From positions 1 through 42,300 of the forward strand of contig JAKLDO010000021.1 in NCBI GenBank assembly GCA_022703485.1: a stretch of 42,300 bases of DNA, given 5' to 3'. Each line of letters starts with the position of its first letter. The first letter of the stretch is position 1. Below are positions 29,641-37,126 of this stretch, in pieces. A program made the position numbers and the translations under genes. Below the pieces are notes generated by a model. It was not told the origin of the DNA. It saw only the letters and a list, made by a program, of their open reading frames with translations, and ran no database searches. Source of the DNA: a bacterium. Its GTDB lineage: Bacteria; UBP6; UBA1177.

Positions 29641-29669
29641 ATATTAACGATTTTTATACTTAAAATCAA
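29641..29669 (-). promoter_or_regulatory. Candidate promoter for the FGE-like lipoprotein gene
   Basis: On the minus strand TTGATT (29664-29669) is followed after exactly 17 bp by TAATAT (29641-29646). Hexamer and spacing parallel the candidate before the CpoB-like gene. It lies between the phosphoribosyltransferase stop and the GTG start with its strong GGAGGG. Confidence 0.45.
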
Positions 29670-29689
29670 TTACATAGATTGCTATTGAA

Positions 29690-30088
29690 CTAACCCGCCC
29701 ACGGCATTTTGAAGCAGGGTTCATCGAATAGCGAATAGTCGGCTTTACCGTTGACGGCAAGTGTTCTGACTATTGCTGCCTCTTTAAGCAGTTCTTTTGC
29801 GGTGCTTAGCGTTGCACCTGTCCTTGAACGGTCATCGACGATGAGGATGCGTCTGCCTTTATATGAAAAATCCACAGGCTGGATGAGCTCAGGGCTTTTA
29901 CGGCACGGCTGATGCATGTCATTGCGGAAATTTATGACTATTGTTGCAAGAGGACATCCGAGTTTCTGCGCGACAAGAGCCCCGGGGACTATTCCGCCTC
30001 TTGCCACAGCTACTACAAGATCGAACTGTTCAGCAAATTCAACGGCTCTCAGTCTTTCAAGTATCGCTTCGAATGATTTTGTTTCCAT
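29690..30088 (-). CDS. Phosphoribosyltransferase-family protein
   Basis: The 132-aa product has a type I PRTase core: the strand LVVAVARGGIVPGALVAQKLG (cis-peptide loop region) and the PRPP-binding motif ILIVDDRSRTGATL with Asp85-Asp86 and the TGAT loop at 90-93. It is shorter than most Hpt/Gpt enzymes and resembles the small xanthine-guanine-type or uncharacterised PRTases. The C-terminus (FKMPWAG) recalls the Trp-containing ends of xanthine/guanine PRTases. Substrate base not determined. The ATG overlaps the TAA of the DUF362 gene by one base, so it is the last gene of that operon. Purine salvage is a reasonable guess. Confidence 0.8.
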   Translation of the reverse strand: METKSFEAILERLRAVEFAEQFDLVVAVARGGIVPGALVAQKLGCPLATIVINFRNDMHQPCRKSPELIQPVDFSYKGRRILIVDDRSRTGATLSTAKELLKEAAIVRTLAVNGKADYSLFDEPCFKMPWAG

Positions 30089-31218
30089 TATTTTCCGTCC
30101 AGGTCCACCAGTTCGTAACTGTCATTTCCAAGACCTATTTTCCTTCCATACTCGATCTGAGGCCTTCCCGATACACCGGAATGCTTGAAAAAAGCATCTT
30201 TTGTGTGGCTTGCCTCGTTCACAAGGTCGTGTGACGCCGCATCTATAGCAAGCATGTCAGTAGAGACAAGGATCCCTATATCTTTGACGAAAGGCTTTCC
30301 TGCCGACCTCATGCAGTCGCAGTCAGGAGATATGTCCACAAGGAAATTGATGTAGACCATATGCTTATTGTCTTTGATTATCTTTGCATATTCGACAAGC
30401 TTTTCAATGAAAGCCGGAGTATCGGTGGAACCCCACGGAACACCGTAGACACGGGTCGGGCACACACCGATGCACTTGGCACATCCTATGCATTTTTCAG
30501 GATCTATGACAACTTTAGGCTCGATCGTTATGGCATTACCCGGACACTGCGGAACGCACGCACCGCACTTTGTACATTTCGAAGTGCTTACAGTAGGCAC
30601 AGTTGAAGCGTGCATCGCCATTTTTCCTGCAATTGCTCCAAGCCCCATGCCGACATTCTTTATTGCACCGCCGAACCCGCTCCCCTGATGCCCCTTGAAA
30701 TGGGAAAGGACCACTATCGTATCGTAATTTTTCATATGGGAACCTACGATAGCCTTTTTTATGTGCTTTAGACCGGTCGCAGGATATTTAATAGTCCCTT
30801 CAGAATCGAGAATATCGATAGGGGCATATGTGAAACCGTGCTCTTTTGCAAGGGCGATATGACTTTCCGTGTATCTTCTTTTACCGACATAAAGGACATT
30901 CGTCTCTACAAAAGTTGCATTGAGCGACTTTACCAGATCCTTCATAAGTTCAGGCTTTATATAATATTTATTCCCTTCTTCACCGAAATGGACTTTCAAT
31001 CCTGTCCGTTTTCCCGACACATTACCGCGGACCTTTTCAAAAACCTTCATCAGACCGGCAGATGAAATATCTTTTGTAAAATATACCTTCGCAGAATTTG
31101 TTTTTTCAGCCGGCATAGCACCTCCTGTATTTTCTGGTTTTTTATCAGCATAAAGCATAACAGAAGCAAAAACGGCCGTTACTATCAGAACTATGCGTAA
31201 AAACTTTTCTGAGATCAT
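30088..31218 (-). CDS. DUF362-domain protein with two 4Fe-4S clusters
   Basis: The long form has 376 aa. The DUF362 region is recognisable in KVHFGEEGNKYYIKPELM, YDTIVVLSHFKGHQGSGFGGAIKNVGMG and DMLAIDAASHDLVN. Two ferredoxin-type clusters are set by Cys215, 218, 221, 225 and Cys243, 246, 249, 253. DUF362 proteins are poorly characterised, probably redox proteins. The first 24 residues look like a Sec signal or anchor (FLRIVLIVTAVFASVMLYA) without a Tat twin-arginine. That start has AAGGA 7 nt upstream. A second in-frame ATG at 31116 (residue 35) has AGGAGG 4 nt upstream and would give a 342-aa cytoplasmic form. It lies one base after the yhcG stop, and the phosphoribosyltransferase follows. 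Confidence 0.88.
   Translation of the reverse strand: MISEKFLRIVLIVTAVFASVMLYADKKPENTGGAMPAEKTNSAKVYFTKDISSAGLMKVFEKVRGNVSGKRTGLKVHFGEEGNKYYIKPELMKDLVKSLNATFVETNVLYVGKRRYTESHIALAKEHGFTYAPIDILDSEGTIKYPATGLKHIKKAIVGSHMKNYDTIVVLSHFKGHQGSGFGGAIKNVGMGLGAIAGKMAMHASTVPTVSTSKCTKCGACVPQCPGNAITIEPKVVIDPEKCIGCAKCIGVCPTRVYGVPWGSTDTPAFIEKLVEYAKIIKDNKHMVYINFLVDISPDCDCMRSAGKPFVKDIGILVSTDMLAIDAASHDLVNEASHTKDAFFKHSGVSGRPQIEYGRKIGLGNDSYELVDLDGK
31116..31126 (-). promoter_or_regulatory. Strong internal ribosome binding site and second start in the DUF362 gene
   Basis: On the minus strand AGGAGG (31121-31126), 4 nt, then ATG at 31116-31114, in frame with the DUF362 protein and just after its hydrophobic N-terminal segment. 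It competes with the outer start at 31218, whose AAGGA is at 31226-31230. Initiation here would remove the membrane-targeting segment. Confidence 0.5.
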
Positions 31219-31219
31219 T

Positions 31220-32350
31220 TTAAATTCCTTGTTTCAGTTCTTTTTCCAGGAATGATTTCAACTCTTCTTCAGACGGTAAATTCAACTTATATTTGCTTAC
31301 AAACAAGTGGTCTTTTTCGTTTGCAGTTGCATATTCAACCAATGCTGTGTTTTTGTCAGTCACAAGCAAAATTCCTATTGGCGGGTTATCGCCATCTTCC
31401 ATCATGTTCTTTTTGTAATAATTCAAATATGTTACAAGTTGAGATGCGTGAGAATGATTGAAAGAATCAACCTTTAATTCAACAAGAATATGGCATTTCA
31501 ATATTCTGTGATAGAACACAATATCTATGAAGAAATATTCATCGCCGATCAGCACTCTTTTCTGCCGAGCTTCAAAACAAAAACCGTTCCCGAGCTCTAC
31601 TATAAACTGCTGCAAATTATTTATCAGTGCGTTTTCCAACTCTGTTTCTTCAATTAAATCAGGAGAATTGATTCCCAGAAATTCGAATAAATAATGTGAC
31701 TTAACAGCATCTTCAGGCTGTGCAGGTGTTATTTTTTTAGTGATCTGAGAAAAAGCTTTTTCTTTATCTTTAGATAGACCTAATCTTTCATAACTAAGAG
31801 TTGCGATTTGTCTTTTAATCTCTTTCACATTAGGTTGAGTTTTCAATATGAGCATTTCATAATATTTGCGTTTTGCCGGATCATCTATTTTTATAAGTTC
31901 AACAAAATGGGTAAAAGAGATTGATGTTAATATTTTGTTGTTTTCATTGAATTCTACATTTTGGAGATTCTGTTGTAATTCTTGGGTTGGCAACCCAACA
32001 ATTTGATTATCAGATAACTCACCGATTTTACTGGATGATATTCCAGTCATGATTTTTTGGGTTAATGACCCAAGAATTTCAGGATAGACTTTATAAAACT
32101 GACGGCACCGCGACAACTCTGGAGCAGTAAGTCCTTTAATTTTTATCTTTTTTGCAATATTTGTAATAAGTGCAGTTCCATACTTAGCTCTATCTTCACC
32201 TTTTTGTTCAAATTCAACAATGTAATATCCAATAAGCCAGTTGCGAACGGTAAGCCCTGTGTTCACCGCTTTTACGGATCGCTCAGACAAAACCTGATGT
32301 GTGTTCTGTATGGTTTGTATAAGTTCTTGAAAATTATTTATATTTGTCAT
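31220..32350 (-). CDS. YhcG/DUF1016 family PDDEXK nuclease-domain protein
   Basis: From ATG 32350, with AAGGA 5 nt upstream, the product has 376 aa; an ATG at 32368 overlapping the flavoprotein's stop is the alternative. The N-terminal DUF1016 helical region (AVNTGLTVRNWLIGYYIVEF, YGTALITNIAKKI, LSRCRQFYKVYPEIL) is followed by a PDDEXK-type core with YFFIDIVFYHR and CHILVELKV supplying the Asp and ExK. Proteins of this family are associated with mobile and defence loci; biochemical function is unsettled. The gene is visibly more AT-rich than its neighbours (two hand-counted 60-base lines gave 23% and 30% GC). It sits exactly between two operon genes with almost no spacer, suggesting insertion into an existing operon. 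A linker region carries two matching palindromes. Confidence 0.88.
   Translation of the reverse strand: MTNINNFQELIQTIQNTHQVLSERSVKAVNTGLTVRNWLIGYYIVEFEQKGEDRAKYGTALITNIAKKIKIKGLTAPELSRCRQFYKVYPEILGSLTQKIMTGISSSKIGELSDNQIVGLPTQELQQNLQNVEFNENNKILTSISFTHFVELIKIDDPAKRKYYEMLILKTQPNVKEIKRQIATLSYERLGLSKDKEKAFSQITKKITPAQPEDAVKSHYLFEFLGINSPDLIEETELENALINNLQQFIVELGNGFCFEARQKRVLIGDEYFFIDIVFYHRILKCHILVELKVDSFNHSHASQLVTYLNYYKKNMMEDGDNPPIGILLVTDKNTALVEYATANEKDHLFVSKYKLNLPSEEELKSFLEKELKQGI
31982..31998. repeat. 17-bp palindrome TTGGGT-N5-ACCCAA, copy 1
   Basis: The plus strand reads TTGGGTTGGCAACCCAA: six-base arms and five-base centre, extending to seven-base arms. It lies inside the yhcG coding region, encoding GLPTQ on the minus strand. 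The same arms recur 75 bp away. Confidence 0.8.
32057..32073. repeat. 17-bp palindrome TTGGGT-N5-ACCCAA, copy 2
   Basis: The plus strand reads TTGGGTTAATGACCCAA, arms identical to copy 1 and centre different. Both copies are followed on the plus strand by a similar AATTT stretch (GAATTTC here, CAATTTG in copy 1). The 75-bp offset is 25 codons, so both are read in the same frame. Confidence 0.8.
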
Positions 32351-32364
32351 GGAGTTCCTTATTA

Positions 32365-33342
32365 TCATTTATATTTTTTCAGACTGGCATATAATCTGAA
32401 CGCTGTGTTTTGCAGAAACGGAAATGTTTCCAAAATGTTGAGTGGCAATTCCCTTTTTCTTTTCAACTTGAGGTACTGCTTCATTTCAATTGTTTTATAT
32501 TCAGGATCCATTATCTTTTTTGCGATCTCTCTACCGCTGATAAGCGCTCCGGCGATACCTTCTCCGGTCGTTTTCAACGGAAGTCCTGCCGCATCTCCTG
32601 CAAGAAATATATTACCGAAGAACATCCCGCGGTATCCGCAATTTATTCTGCCGCCTTTAAGCTCTGAAGAAGTATAGTCTATTTCCATATCTGTCAGAAA
32701 ATCATTAAGAACTGCTTTTGCAACATCAGGTTTGACCAGTTTCGAATTGAAATAGACCCCGGCGTTCATTGTCTCAACATGGGGAAATACCCACAGATAT
32801 CCTGTTTTCAGCCTTTCCGGATCAACTTTCCATATCACATCGTCATATCTCTGCCTGACGGTATATGTCAGTCCATAACAGAAATCTGATCTGAGACCGA
32901 GATATTTCCTGACAATAGAGTCACTTCCGTCTGCACCGACAAGATATTTGAAAAAATATTCGCATCCGCCCGCAATTACTGAGTTTCTTTTTATCTCTGT
33001 AACCTCTGTACCGGTCAGTACATTTATATTGCGGGACTTTGATATGACTTTGTGCTGATAATCTCCGAACTCCCTTCTCAAAACGGTTTTTAACGGTTTT
33101 TTGAAATCAATGACATAATTCTTTCTGTTGACAAACACTTTTGTGGAACTGAAACTACGCGAGATCGTATCAGGAATGTCATATCCTCCGGCAAGATATG
33201 TCACACCGCCGCCGCACACTTTGTTACCGAATTCATTATCTTTTTCAACGATAAGAACAGAAATTCCGCTATTTGAAAGATTCGCAGCGCATTCAAGGGC
33301 CGCAGAACCTGCACCAGTGATTATGACATCATATTCTTTCAA
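32365..33342 (-). CDS. Geranylgeranyl-reductase-family FAD-dependent oxidoreductase
   Basis: The 325-aa product begins with a Rossmann FAD fingerprint (DVIITGAGSAALECAANL, then Glu in LIVEKD) and has the family segments GNKVCGGGVTYL, YLVGADGSDSIVRKYLGL and the second FAD motif GNIFLAGDAAGLPLKTTGEGIAGALISG. This fits geranylgeranyl reductase-type flavoproteins, which saturate isoprenoid double bonds in lipids, quinones or chlorophyll tails; substrate here unknown. The start must be TTG at 33342: an in-frame TAG lies four codons upstream and no ATG or GTG follows early, and AGG is spaced 8 nt. It follows the HtrA-like gene by 9 bp. The last bases overlap the alternative ATG of yhcG. Confidence 0.85.
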   Translation of the reverse strand: MKEYDVIITGAGSAALECAANLSNSGISVLIVEKDNEFGNKVCGGGVTYLAGGYDIPDTISRSFSSTKVFVNRKNYVIDFKKPLKTVLRREFGDYQHKVISKSRNINVLTGTEVTEIKRNSVIAGGCEYFFKYLVGADGSDSIVRKYLGLRSDFCYGLTYTVRQRYDDVIWKVDPERLKTGYLWVFPHVETMNAGVYFNSKLVKPDVAKAVLNDFLTDMEIDYTSSELKGGRINCGYRGMFFGNIFLAGDAAGLPLKTTGEGIAGALISGREIAKKIMDPEYKTIEMKQYLKLKRKRELPLNILETFPFLQNTAFRLYASLKKYK

Positions 33343-33351
33343 AAGCCCGAC

Positions 33352-34698
33352 CTATCTGTTTACAACGACAAAGAATTCCTTGCCCTGTCTGTTTATGAGG
33401 AAAAGCACCGATTTCGATTTCGATATAGCATTAACCACTTCAGCTATGGTTTTAACTCTGCTCTTGTTCACTGCGACTATTATGTCACCTTCCATTATAC
33501 CTGCCATGAAAGCAAGGGAATCCTTCTCAACTGAAGAAACGAAGACATTCTCCTTTTCGACTGCAAGGGTCAGACCTATCTCCCCGGTTATTTTACTTCC
33601 CTTGACCGGATCTATCTCAGTCATCTGGAAACCGTCGCTCAGAGTAACCTGAAGGGTCATCTGCTTTCCGTTCCTGTAAAGTTCTACAGGCAGTTTCTGG
33701 TTTAACGGGCTGAAACCGACGGCATTTTTGAGCCTTGCAACACTTTCTGTAGGCTTGCCGTTGAATTTCACTATGACATCCCCTGAAGCGATACCGGCTT
33801 TTTCGGCAGGACTGTCCCTGCCTACCGTGCTGATAAGAACACCTTCGACCGATTTATCGAGCTTCAGATATTCACGCAGATCGTCATTGAGCTCCTGTAT
33901 CGTGACACCCATCAGAGCGCGCTGTATCTTCTTTCCGGCTTTCAGCTGACCCGTTATCTCTTTTATCATGTTGGAAGGAACTGCAAAACCTATTCCCATG
34001 TATCCGCCTGACTGTGAGAATATCGCTGTGTTCATTCCGATCACCTGACCGCTGATATTGAGCAGAGGACCGCCTGAATTGCCGGGGTTGATGGCCGCAT
34101 CTGTCTGAATGAAATCCTCATATTCGGTGACATTCATTCCGGCACGCCCTTTTGCCGAAATAATTCCGAAGGTTACAGTATGTGAAAGACCGAACGGGTT
34201 TCCTATGGCTATCGCAAAACTTCCGACTTTAATATCATTTGAATCGGCAAGAGCAAGCTCGGTTATCTCACCTTTTTTGAAACCCTCTATCTTCACAAGC
34301 CCTATATCGGTCTGCGGATCTGTTCCAATGAGCTTACCCTTGTATTTTTTCCCATTTATGTTTATTTCAATTTTATCAGCGCCGTCTATGACATGGTTGT
34401 TGGTGACAACATATCCTTCCTTTTCATCAATGACAAAACCGGTCCCCATGCCCTCTCTTTTAGGATTGTAGGGCTGAGGAGACCCGCGAAATCCGAACTG
34501 CCTCAGAAAATCGAAGAACGGGTCCTGATACGAACCTCTTACATTCCTCTCCGTTTTTATGGCCGCAACGCTTTTCTTAGCTTTTTCCGAGATCTGGATT
34601 ATCTCCTTTTCGAGGGACTGGATGTCCGTAGCATTCAGAAAAGGTGTGAAAAATGAAAAGGTTACAACAAATACAGCAATAAATTTGAAGTATTTCAT
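33352..34698 (-). CDS. HtrA/DegP-like periplasmic serine protease with two PDZ domains
   Basis: The 448-aa product starts with a signal peptide (MKYFKFIAVFVVTFSFFTPFLNA). The trypsin-like domain has the triad His102 (TNNHVI), Asp131 (TDIGLVK) and Ser208 (NPGNSGGPL). Two PDZ domains follow, about residues 248-335 (GVTIQELNDDLREYL to SPAEKAGIASGDVIVKFNG) and 350-440 (KENVFVSSVEKDSLAFMAGIMEGDIIVAVN). It resembles DegP/DegQ in architecture and would degrade or refold damaged envelope proteins. Two adjacent ATGs occur at 34701 and 34698; AGGAGG is 2 nt and 5 nt upstream respectively, favouring 34698. A hairpin lies just upstream, so it may start a new transcription unit. No sigma-E-type promoter could be assigned. 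Confidence 0.95.
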   Translation of the reverse strand: MKYFKFIAVFVVTFSFFTPFLNATDIQSLEKEIIQISEKAKKSVAAIKTERNVRGSYQDPFFDFLRQFGFRGSPQPYNPKREGMGTGFVIDEKEGYVVTNNHVIDGADKIEININGKKYKGKLIGTDPQTDIGLVKIEGFKKGEITELALADSNDIKVGSFAIAIGNPFGLSHTVTFGIISAKGRAGMNVTEYEDFIQTDAAINPGNSGGPLLNISGQVIGMNTAIFSQSGGYMGIGFAVPSNMIKEITGQLKAGKKIQRALMGVTIQELNDDLREYLKLDKSVEGVLISTVGRDSPAEKAGIASGDVIVKFNGKPTESVARLKNAVGFSPLNQKLPVELYRNGKQMTLQVTLSDGFQMTEIDPVKGSKITGEIGLTLAVEKENVFVSSVEKDSLAFMAGIMEGDIIVAVNKSRVKTIAEVVNAISKSKSVLFLINRQGKEFFVVVNR

Positions 34699-34736
34699 CA
34701 TCTCCTCCTGTTAAACAAAATACAGAGAAAGAACAA

Positions 34737-34761
34737 TCCTGAAGGTCATATTATTTCAGGA
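34737..34761 (-). terminator. 7-bp-stem hairpin between hinT-like gene and htrA-like gene
   Basis: On the minus strand TCCTGAA, an 11-nt loop, then TTCAGGA, followed by a T-rich tract (TTGTTCTTTCTCTG). Stem is perfect but with only three GC pairs, and the T tract is interrupted, so it may be a weak terminator or a leader structure of the protease gene. Confidence 0.35.
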
Positions 34762-34764
34762 ATC

Positions 34765-35103
34765 TCAAAGTTCCCTGAGTTTCTCACCGGCAAGCAGGTG
34801 CATGTGGAAATGCGGCACAAGCTGTCCGGCATCCTTTCCGGAATTGACAACAAGCCTGAAACCTGATCCGTTCACATTTTCCTTTTCAGCGATCTTCTTT
34901 GCCACGGAGAAAAGCGATCTGAATATTTCACTGTCGCCATCTGTAACTTCATTTACCGAAGCAATGTGTTTTTTCGTTATTATCAGGGTATGGACTTTAT
35001 ACAGCGGATTTATATCCCTGATGACAATGAAATCATCATCTTCGTAAAGCTTTGATGAAGGGATCTGGCCTTTGATTATTTTACAGAAAATGCAGTTTTC
35101 CAT
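34765..35103 (-). CDS. hinT: HIT-family nucleotide-binding protein (HinT-like)
   Basis: The 112-aa protein has the histidine-triad signature HFHMH at residues 98-102 (His98, His100, His102), the N-terminal MENCIFCKIIKGQIPSSKLYE typical of HinT with a Cys-x-x-Cys pair, and DINPLYKVHTLIITKKHIAS in the middle. HinT-type proteins hydrolyse AMP-linked phosphoramidates and adenylylated intermediates in the cytoplasm. Length is exactly the family norm. It follows the P-type-ATPase-like gene after 4 bp, on the same transcript. The association with YciO and the ATPase-like protein is not informative about a specific pathway. Confidence 0.93.
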   Translation of the reverse strand: MENCIFCKIIKGQIPSSKLYEDDDFIVIRDINPLYKVHTLIITKKHIASVNEVTDGDSEIFRSLFSVAKKIAEKENVNGSGFRLVVNSGKDAGQLVPHFHMHLLAGEKLREL

Positions 35104-35107
35104 GCTT

Positions 35108-36499
35108 TTATCTCCTTTTTTTACTGTTCACCGACTTGAAATATGAAACATAGGCAAGTGCTATTGCAAACGACAGCATCAGCGCTACAGCCGAAAGCTG
35201 GGGGATCTTCAGTCCGAAAGATATTGCAAAAAGAGGAATCGCGAACGGAAAAGAACACACGATGGCGCCTTTTATCAGTCTGGACTTGACCTCTTTCGAT
35301 ACTATTACAAGATTCATGATCGTCGAAACGAAAGGTCTGGCGATGAAAATATCACCTCTGCTGTAATCACTCCCTCCCCATACGAGGCTCACAGCGCCTG
35401 TATCTGTCTCTTTTTCACTTACAACGATGTCGCCGGGGCCTGCATCAGAATCTGCCAGAGTCTTCACGATCCTTGATGAATTCTCCCACATTTTAGGTTT
35501 TGAAGCTCCGCAGACGATCGAACTTACATCCAGTTTCTTTTTCAGCATCTCCAGAAGAGAGGCGTTTGTAGAAGGATCTATCTTCTCTATCGCATAATAT
35601 CCTGCTATGACACCGTTCACAGCAAGCGCGACAAAAGACTTTCCATCCTCATTTTCAGGAAGTATGACCGCATCTTTTTTATACGCTCCGGTTGAAAGCA
35701 TTATTTTCAAAGGAGCCATTGCGAGAGTAGTGCCGTCCTCGAATTCATGTGAGAAAAGCCCGTCCTTTTTTACATTTTCAGCATATTCGCCTGAACTTTC
35801 AGCTACAGCGTTCAGTTTTTCGACAAGGGCCAGAAAATCTCTTTTCGTTACACCTTTCATTGTCTCTATACCGGAAAGGTTTAAATGCGGGAAAGTGAGA
35901 AATGAATCTGTGTCGAAAATTATCCTTTTTATCACTGCTCCTTCATTAAAAAGACGCAGATCGTTCAGAACTACTGAGAGTGTCGCCGTTGTAATGAGAA
36001 AATTGATGAAAACAGCGACAGCGACAGCCGCAGGGGCAGGAGAATATATCGAAACAGCCATGTACAGGGCACTTTCGAGACTTCCCGTTTTCAGAAAATG
36101 GATGAAAGAGAAAAAAAACACCGCAAAGATGAATGTTAGCACTATATTCGGCATATAAACTGTCTTTAACGGGGTCTCACCTTTTGTTCCTGTTTTAAAA
36201 AGGAAAGACATAAGAACAATGACAGGAATGAAACCCGACACCTCCCATCCCGGAAGGTCCGATACAAAAGAGAGATAGACCGACGCAGCATAAGGCAGTG
36301 TCATGAAAAGCGCCGGACTCCAGGTCTCCCTTATACCGGCTCTGAAAAGTTTATATAACGAGAACAGAAATACCGGGGTGAAGTAATATATTCCGGCTCC
36401 GTAACCGCTTTTTTTTACAAAAACTATCGCTATCACATAGAAAAGGTAGATCAGGACCGAGAAAATGAACATTGATATGGTGAGATTGAATTTTTTCAT
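35108..36499 (-). CDS. Degenerate P1B-type (heavy-metal) ATPase-like membrane protein, probably inactive
   Basis: The 463-aa protein aligns by eye with metal-transporting P-type ATPases. The order is kept: N-terminal helices, the helix that normally carries CPC (here YSPAPAAVAVAV, 152-163), NEGAVIKRIIFDTDSFLT (185-202) in place of GGEALE...VVFDKTGTLT, a small soluble part with SFVALAVNGVIAGYYAIEKIDP (288-309) like the segment before TGD, then SSIVCGAS for TGDN, SLVWGGSDYSRGDIFIA (371-387) for the GTGTDVA...ADIVL region, and two final helices. Missing are both CPC cysteines, the KTGT of DKTGT (Asp196 remains), the HP motif, TGD, GDGxND and almost the whole actuator domain. ATP-driven transport is therefore unlikely. 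The frame is intact with strong hydrophobic segments, so it looks like a maintained pseudoenzyme. Neighbours are yciO and hinT. Confidence 0.7.
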   Translation of the reverse strand: MKKFNLTISMFIFSVLIYLFYVIAIVFVKKSGYGAGIYYFTPVFLFSLYKLFRAGIRETWSPALFMTLPYAASVYLSFVSDLPGWEVSGFIPVIVLMSFLFKTGTKGETPLKTVYMPNIVLTFIFAVFFFSFIHFLKTGSLESALYMAVSIYSPAPAAVAVAVFINFLITTATLSVVLNDLRLFNEGAVIKRIIFDTDSFLTFPHLNLSGIETMKGVTKRDFLALVEKLNAVAESSGEYAENVKKDGLFSHEFEDGTTLAMAPLKIMLSTGAYKKDAVILPENEDGKSFVALAVNGVIAGYYAIEKIDPSTNASLLEMLKKKLDVSSIVCGASKPKMWENSSRIVKTLADSDAGPGDIVVSEKETDTGAVSLVWGGSDYSRGDIFIARPFVSTIMNLVIVSKEVKSRLIKGAIVCSFPFAIPLFAISFGLKIPQLSAVALMLSFAIALAYVSYFKSVNSKKRR

Positions 36500-36513
36500 A
36501 CCGCCCCGGGTTG

Positions 36514-37122
36514 TTAAAAAATGTCAGCAGGCCCCTTCCCTTCCCTGACGACCTCATATTCGTCGGAATTGAGCCTGATAATTGTAGTAAGTTCAGCAGG
36601 GATATATCCTCCGTCAACAAGAAGGTCGACATAGCCGAGCCATGAAGGGGAATCTTCATCGGGATCGTTGAACGAGGCACCTTCCTCATTCACCGCGGTC
36701 GAAACTATCAGCGGCTCACCGATCATATCGATGAGAGCGCTTATGAACTCGCTGACAGGTATCCTGATACCGATCTCGCGCCTGTTCTCAAGCATTATCT
36801 TGGGAATGTCACGGCTTGCGTTAAGGATGAAAGTGTATGGTCCCGGAAGACATCTTTTCAATATCGCAAAATGCCTGTTATCAATGTCGGCATATTTCGA
36901 TATGTCGCTCAGGTCCCTGAAAACAACTGAATAGAACTTCCTTTTCTTTGTCTGCTTTATCAGGTTCAGTTTTTCAAGAGCGTTCTTTTTCCCGATCTTG
37001 ACTGCAAGAAAATAAGATGTATCGCCCGGAAGAAGGACCACTCCTCCTCCGTTTATGACATCCGCTATCTTTTCCATAGTTCTGGGCTGAGGATTTTTCA
37101 GGTGCACATGGACAGTTTCCAT
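36514..37122 (-). CDS. YciO/YrdC/Sua5-family protein, closest to YciO
   Basis: The 202-aa product is a single YrdC-fold domain: VINGGGVVLLPGDTSYFLAVK near the start, IKQTKKRKFYSVVFRDLSDISKYADID, LKRCLPGPYTFILNAS, REIGIRIPVS and GEPLIVSTAVNEEG. The pattern FRDLSDISKYA with PGPYTFILNA is typical of YciO. Sua5/YrdC makes threonylcarbamoyl-AMP for tRNA t6A; YciO paralogues share the fold and RNA/nucleotide binding but their role is less clear, so a t6A role should not be assumed. The gene begins 4 bp after the giant TPR gene stop and is followed after 14 bp by the P-type-ATPase-like gene. Confidence 0.88.
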   Translation of the reverse strand: METVHVHLKNPQPRTMEKIADVINGGGVVLLPGDTSYFLAVKIGKKNALEKLNLIKQTKKRKFYSVVFRDLSDISKYADIDNRHFAILKRCLPGPYTFILNASRDIPKIMLENRREIGIRIPVSEFISALIDMIGEPLIVSTAVNEEGASFNDPDEDSPSWLGYVDLLVDGGYIPAELTTIIRLNSDEYEVVREGKGPADIF

Positions 37123-37126
37123 TCAA

